Below are positions 61,028-64,000 of a stretch of 64,000 bases of DNA, piece after piece. Both the position numbers and the translations under genes were made by a program. Below the pieces are notes generated by a model. That model saw only the letters and a list, made by a program, of their open reading frames with translations, made no database searches and was not told where the DNA came from. The first letter of the stretch is position 1; the number at the start of each line of letters is the position of its first letter. Source of the stretch: Pontibacter anaerobius (GTDB lineage: Bacteria; Bacteroidota; Bacteroidia; Cytophagales; Hymenobacteraceae). The stretch lies in contig NZ_JAPFQO010000009.1 of the NCBI RefSeq assembly GCF_026241195.1, positions 62,001 to 126,000 on the forward strand, read 5' to 3'.

Positions 61028-61960
61028 CTATTGGGTAGGAGAGGGTTGCATGGCTGCCGCATTTTTTAACCACGCCACCACCTCCGGGAAGTGATCCTGC
61101 TCAGCGTCGGGGTGGGTAAGTATGTTGATGTGGCCATAGTTGTGGCGGTAGCCGTTGTCTGTGCTAAGTAATCGAAACTCGCTGCGGCTGCAGCCCGTTT
61201 CCTGCATCAGTTGCTTCACATCCACAGGGTGGCCCAGCACATCGTCGTTGGCGCCAGTTAAGTATAAAGTGGGCGGCAGCTGCATTTTTTGCAGGGTTTT
61301 GGCATAATCATACTTATCGTGCCAGTCTAGCCAGCGGCGCTGCACCACCCACTGGTGTGTCTGCCGGTGTGTGTGCTTTGTCTCGCTATCGGAGCCCATT
61401 TTCAGCTGCCTGGCATATAAAGCGCCCGATACAGCCACCGTGGCTTTGGCAAACCAGTTCCACATCACATCCACCATAATAAACTTCTTCAGGCTGCGGA
61501 TGCTGATGCGGCGCTTGCTCCCGAAAAAGGCCATCGCCTGCACCTGCACCGGCAGCACAGGGCGTGCTAGGTAAGCCAGCATCAGCACACCGCCCCAGGA
61601 GTGAGCTATCCAGTACTGCGGCACATCGCCCTTCAGCTCCTTTATTTTGCGGATGAAAGCGGGGAAATCCTCCTGCAAGGTATGGCTCAGCCCGAATTTG
61701 GATTTGGCTGATATGGCCGGTCTGCTCTGTCCACGGCCTCTCAGGTCGGCCACAAAAACATCGTAACCCTGCCGTGCCAGCCAAGGCGCAAAGCCTTTAC
61801 CGGAGTTGGAGTAGAAGATGCGGCCATTTTCGATGGAGCCGTGCACCAGGAAAACCGGCGGCCCATGCCGATCTTGGCTAAACCGCTTGAGATGGAGGGT
61901 ATCGGTGGGGGTAACAGGTATAAATATAGACTCCTGTTGGATGTCCTGGTGTTTAGTCAT
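61028..61960 (-). CDS. Alpha/beta hydrolase
   Basis: 310 residues. The nucleophile elbow is IAHSWGGVLML (AHSWGG, Ala in the first Gly place). Oxyanion-hole FLVHGSIENG at about residue 38. LYLTGANDDVLGHP gives the Asp, and YGHINILTHP gives the catalytic His. Substrate unknown. It overlaps the patatin gene by 8 bp (shared ATGACTAA), so a coupled lipase pair is likely. Confidence 0.88.
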   Translation of the reverse strand: MTKHQDIQQESIFIPVTPTDTLHLKRFSQDRHGPPVFLVHGSIENGRIFYSNSGKGFAPWLARQGYDVFVADLRGRGQSRPAISAKSKFGLSHTLQEDFPAFIRKIKELKGDVPQYWIAHSWGGVLMLAYLARPVLPVQVQAMAFFGSKRRISIRSLKKFIMVDVMWNWFAKATVAVSGALYARQLKMGSDSETKHTHRQTHQWVVQRRWLDWHDKYDYAKTLQKMQLPPTLYLTGANDDVLGHPVDVKQLMQETGCSRSEFRLLSTDNGYRHNYGHINILTHPDAEQDHFPEVVAWLKNAAAMQPSPTQ

Positions 61961-63011
61961 GCTTGATGGGTTGGATTCTGCTCATAAACGCCTGCACGCC
62001 TTTGCGGCCGCTCGCCAGCAAAGTGCCTTTTTCCGCTTCGCTTAGTTTACGTACGCGCGGGCTGAAGCCGGCCGTGCTGATCGAGATGGTTCGGTCCCAG
62101 TCCTGTGGTTGCAGGTGCTGCCGGTTCAGGCTTTCCTTTACAATCGTATAAAACGCGCCCATGTAATCGCTGAACCCGTTGATGCTGTAAGGGGCGAGCC
62201 CTGCCTGCTGCTCATCAAACGTAATCTGCTCATCGCGGTCTAGCCGGAGCCCAAGCGTCTGGTGGTTGTAATAGGATTCCGCTGTATCCTTACACAGGGC
62301 AGTGGAGTCCAGGTATTTAGGATCATCAAACAGCGTGATAGGGAAATTTGCCAGTACACCACCATCAACCAGCACATCCACCTGCTGCCCCTTTTGCGGG
62401 TTGGTCACTACGTTCCCTTCCTGGTCCAGGAGTACGGCGCGGTAGTATAATGGAATGGACATGGAGATGCGCACCGCATGCTTTAGCTGCATGTTCGGGA
62501 AAGTTTCGTGGGAGAACACCATCACGCACTGGTCTGTCAGGTTGGTGCCGGTCACGTACAGGTCTTTGGCTTTGTTTTGCAGGGTAAGCTTGTGCAGCTC
62601 AGCGAAGGTGAGGTCGGCATTTCCTGTTTTGGCCTTTATCTGCTGGCCAAGCCAGTCTGTGAATTTATCTCCCCGGTACCAGCCATACTGCTTAAAAAGC
62701 CGGCTGGTGCCGCCAAAAAAGATAAAGCGCCCGTCGTTAAACTTCTGCACCGGGGTAGAAAAGGTAATTTCTGTTATTTCCTGTGGAGTATAGCCCACGG
62801 CCAGAAACGCCGCCTGTATGGCTCCGGCCGAAGTGCCGGCCACACGCTCAATCTGTGGTAGTATACCCAGCGAGTCCAGCTCGTTTAAGGCTCCACCGTA
62901 GGCAATGCCCCTGATCCCGCCGCCCTCCAGCACCAGGTTACGATACGCTTGCTGCTGCGCCACAACAGTTAAACTAAGAAGAAGGCAAAGGCCAAAGAGC
63001 AAAGGTTTCAT
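61953..63011 (-). CDS. Patatin-like phospholipase, exported
   Basis: 352 residues. Signal peptide MKPLLFGLCLLLSLTVVAQ. Ser-Asp dyad: LEGGGIRGIAYGGAL (GGGxRG), VAGTSAGAIQA (GxSxG) and VDGGVLANFPI (DG-G). Acts on lipid esters in the envelope or outside. It precedes the hydrolase with 8-bp overlap. Confidence 0.92.
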   Translation of the reverse strand: MKPLLFGLCLLLSLTVVAQQQAYRNLVLEGGGIRGIAYGGALNELDSLGILPQIERVAGTSAGAIQAAFLAVGYTPQEITEITFSTPVQKFNDGRFIFFGGTSRLFKQYGWYRGDKFTDWLGQQIKAKTGNADLTFAELHKLTLQNKAKDLYVTGTNLTDQCVMVFSHETFPNMQLKHAVRISMSIPLYYRAVLLDQEGNVVTNPQKGQQVDVLVDGGVLANFPITLFDDPKYLDSTALCKDTAESYYNHQTLGLRLDRDEQITFDEQQAGLAPYSINGFSDYMGAFYTIVKESLNRQHLQPQDWDRTISISTAGFSPRVRKLSEAEKGTLLASGRKGVQAFMSRIQPIKHD

Positions 63012-63166
63012 ACACGGGTAGATTTATACACCTCAAATATAAGCACTTTGCCCTACTTGCCATAGGCTGCTCAACTTCTCCCGGTTGCTTAAGTAGGTGC
63101 AAAACAAAACAGCTAACAACACCGAATGCCGTTAGCTGTATTTCTTACATCGTCTGAGGTTTATAG

Positions 63167-63400
63167 CTAATTCCTGACCGGTATAGGCTGGGGCTTCAGC
63201 TTTGGTCTGAGAAGCAGCCATGCAAGGGCACCGGCGATAGTACCCGAAAAGAAGGTCATCCCGGCGATTACCCAGCCGTTCAGGCCGCGCTGCTCGGCAT
63301 CAAAGTATACATATGCTAAAATCATCCCCAGCAGCACCAGGTAAAGCCCGATCAACATCAGGAAAAGCACATTGGTTAAATCTATTATCATCAGTTCCAT
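63167..63400 (-). CDS. Small membrane protein (77 aa)
   Basis: From ATG 63400 (MELMIIDLTNVLFLMLIGL). Two or three helices, with a hydrophilic YFDAEQRGLNGWV turn between them, ending LRPKLKPQPIPVRN. No family known. The frame opens 7 codons earlier, but ATG 63400 is the better start. Confidence 0.65.
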   Translation of the reverse strand: MELMIIDLTNVLFLMLIGLYLVLLGMILAYVYFDAEQRGLNGWVIAGMTFFSGTIAGALAWLLLRPKLKPQPIPVRN

Positions 63401-64000
63401 AACTCCATATCTAAATTGCACTTGCTCAGAGGTATACCTGCCCCTGTTATACTTTATTAAACCGATTTCAGGAATTATAGTTTATCACTTTAAGAAGAAT
63501 ACTATAGGATTGTAAGGTAATTTAGAGGAGATTATTGTATTGTGGAATATTGAGAGAGTAAGGACTATTCTTAAGAGGTTGTATCGCTTAAACAAAAGTT
63601 GATTTCCAGGTTTTGGGTAAAGCAGTTGGGTGGTATGATTTTTTATCTATACTTAATAGGATAGGCTGTGGAATCACAGTTTGTACTTTGGCTGTGTTTG
63701 TTAGCTGGAGTTGGATCTCTATTTATACTTTGGGCACGGTTTCCTGCCCCTTCTGGCGCATGTGTAAATGCTTGGCTATACTTTATACTTGTCGATTTAT
63801 ACTTCCCTAGCCGCTGCTTCCTGCAACTGGAAACAAGCTATCCTTACTAGCCGCCGTTCATCCTCAGTCTTACAAAGGCTACCGTTGCATCTCCGCCTTG
63901 GCTCCCTCCAGCCCGGGAGGGCTCGTCTTCCCGCATCGCGCTGGGACCTTTTCCTTTGCTCCTACGTCGCAATGCCTCGCTGCCGCTCGTCACCGGAAAA
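63401..64000. other. 600-bp right end of the window, repeats and no clear gene
   Basis: Two small frames around 63613-63850 have no family features and overlap the repeat. Holds at least six TATACTT words and the second copy of the 136-bp repeat. Confidence 0.55.
63808..63943. repeat. Dispersed 136-bp repeat, copy 2
   Basis: Begins TAGCCGCTGCTTCC, ends CATCGCGCTG, same length as copy 1 at 45373-45508. Last 45 bp identical; the middle is diverged. Both copies are intergenic and in the same orientation. Confidence 0.8.

Larger units (their letters stand above)
81..63804. repeat. Very frequent 7-mer AAGTATA / TATACTT, both strands, genic and intergenic
   Basis: By eye about 120 occurrences, split nearly evenly between AAGTATA and TATACTT as read on the plus strand, or about one per 500 bp. 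A simple base-composition estimate at roughly 52% GC gives about six for both strands together. Many extend to AAGTATAAAC. Within genes it appears in all frames: as AGT ATA (Ser-Ile), ATA CTT (Ile-Leu) and AAG TAT AAA (Lys-Tyr-Lys). Palindromic forms AAGTATACTT occur at about 47421, 53284 and 60451. Counts are manual and may be off by several. Confidence 0.8.

Noticed and set aside
63613-63850. Two small frames at the right end
   Set aside because: Low-complexity, overlap the 136-bp repeat, no family.
1-64000. tRNA, rRNA, CRISPR, prophage or transposase
   Set aside because: Looked for and not found. None of the small repeats has the direct-repeat/spacer spacing of a CRISPR array.

Overview
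The window looks like chromosomal DNA of a Bacteroidota bacterium, most likely order Cytophagales near Pontibacter/Hymenobacter. That placement is inference. It rests on TonB-type outer-membrane beta-barrels with CarboxypepD_reg domains, a YcbB-like L,D-transpeptidase, start codons with little Shine-Dalgarno character, -7 boxes of the TAnnTTTG type, and the overall protein repertoire. I saw no tRNA, rRNA, CRISPR array, insertion sequence or prophage.

Layout. 1-2.3 kb: start of an ebo operon (eboA-eboB-eboC, minus strand, cut by the window edge). 2.7-6.4 kb: a small unknown gene, a YczE-type membrane protein and a TonB-family receptor. 6.8-17.9 kb: an assimilatory sulfur regulon. Two opposed operons each begin with an S-box (SAM) riboswitch followed within 8-10 nt by a short ORF ending Cys6-X-Cys-stop. 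The plus-strand operon adds a second Cys4 leader ORF, then sulfite reductase with a C-terminal HEPN-like domain, cobA, a siroheme synthase-TauE/SafE fusion, and metZ. An OsmC gene follows. The minus-strand operon is cysH-cysD-cysN. Together they run sulfate to APS (CysDN), APS to sulfite (CysH), sulfite to sulfide (Sir with siroheme from CobA and the fusion), and sulfide to homocysteine (MetZ).

18-24.9 kb: a ThuA/sugar dehydrogenase/cytochrome c lipoprotein, unknown genes and a B12-binding radical SAM enzyme. 25-28.6 kb: an all-minus cluster of small membrane proteins with a winged-helix regulator and a paralogous pair. 28.8-32.3 kb: ribosome hibernation factor, SDR, DsbA-like, DUF1801 and a CDF exporter. 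32.4-36.9 kb: a two-component system, then SulP transporter and beta-carbonic anhydrase, probably a bicarbonate module. 37-39.7 kb: a porin-like protein, a Ser/Gly/Tyr-rich protein with two SWFGD motifs, and a lipoprotein. 39.8-50.7 kb: topoisomerase III, a phosphoesterase operon, an aldehyde dehydrogenase, rhodanese, an arsenosugar-type glycosyltransferase and an L,D-transpeptidase. 50.8-57.4 kb: ClC, CPBP protease, GntP, and a tightly overlapping five-gene operon (DoxX-like, DUF2071, methyltransferase and two membrane proteins). 57.5-64 kb: two glycosyltransferases, a peroxiredoxin, a lipoprotein, a hydrolase, a patatin and a repeat-containing end.

Two signals stand out. One is the riboswitch-plus-polycysteine-leader architecture at both sulfur operons. 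The other is the 7-mer AAGTATA/TATACTT, which I counted by eye about 120 times in 64 kb, on both strands and inside genes in all three frames. Composition would predict roughly six. Its density resembles a DNA uptake-type signal word.
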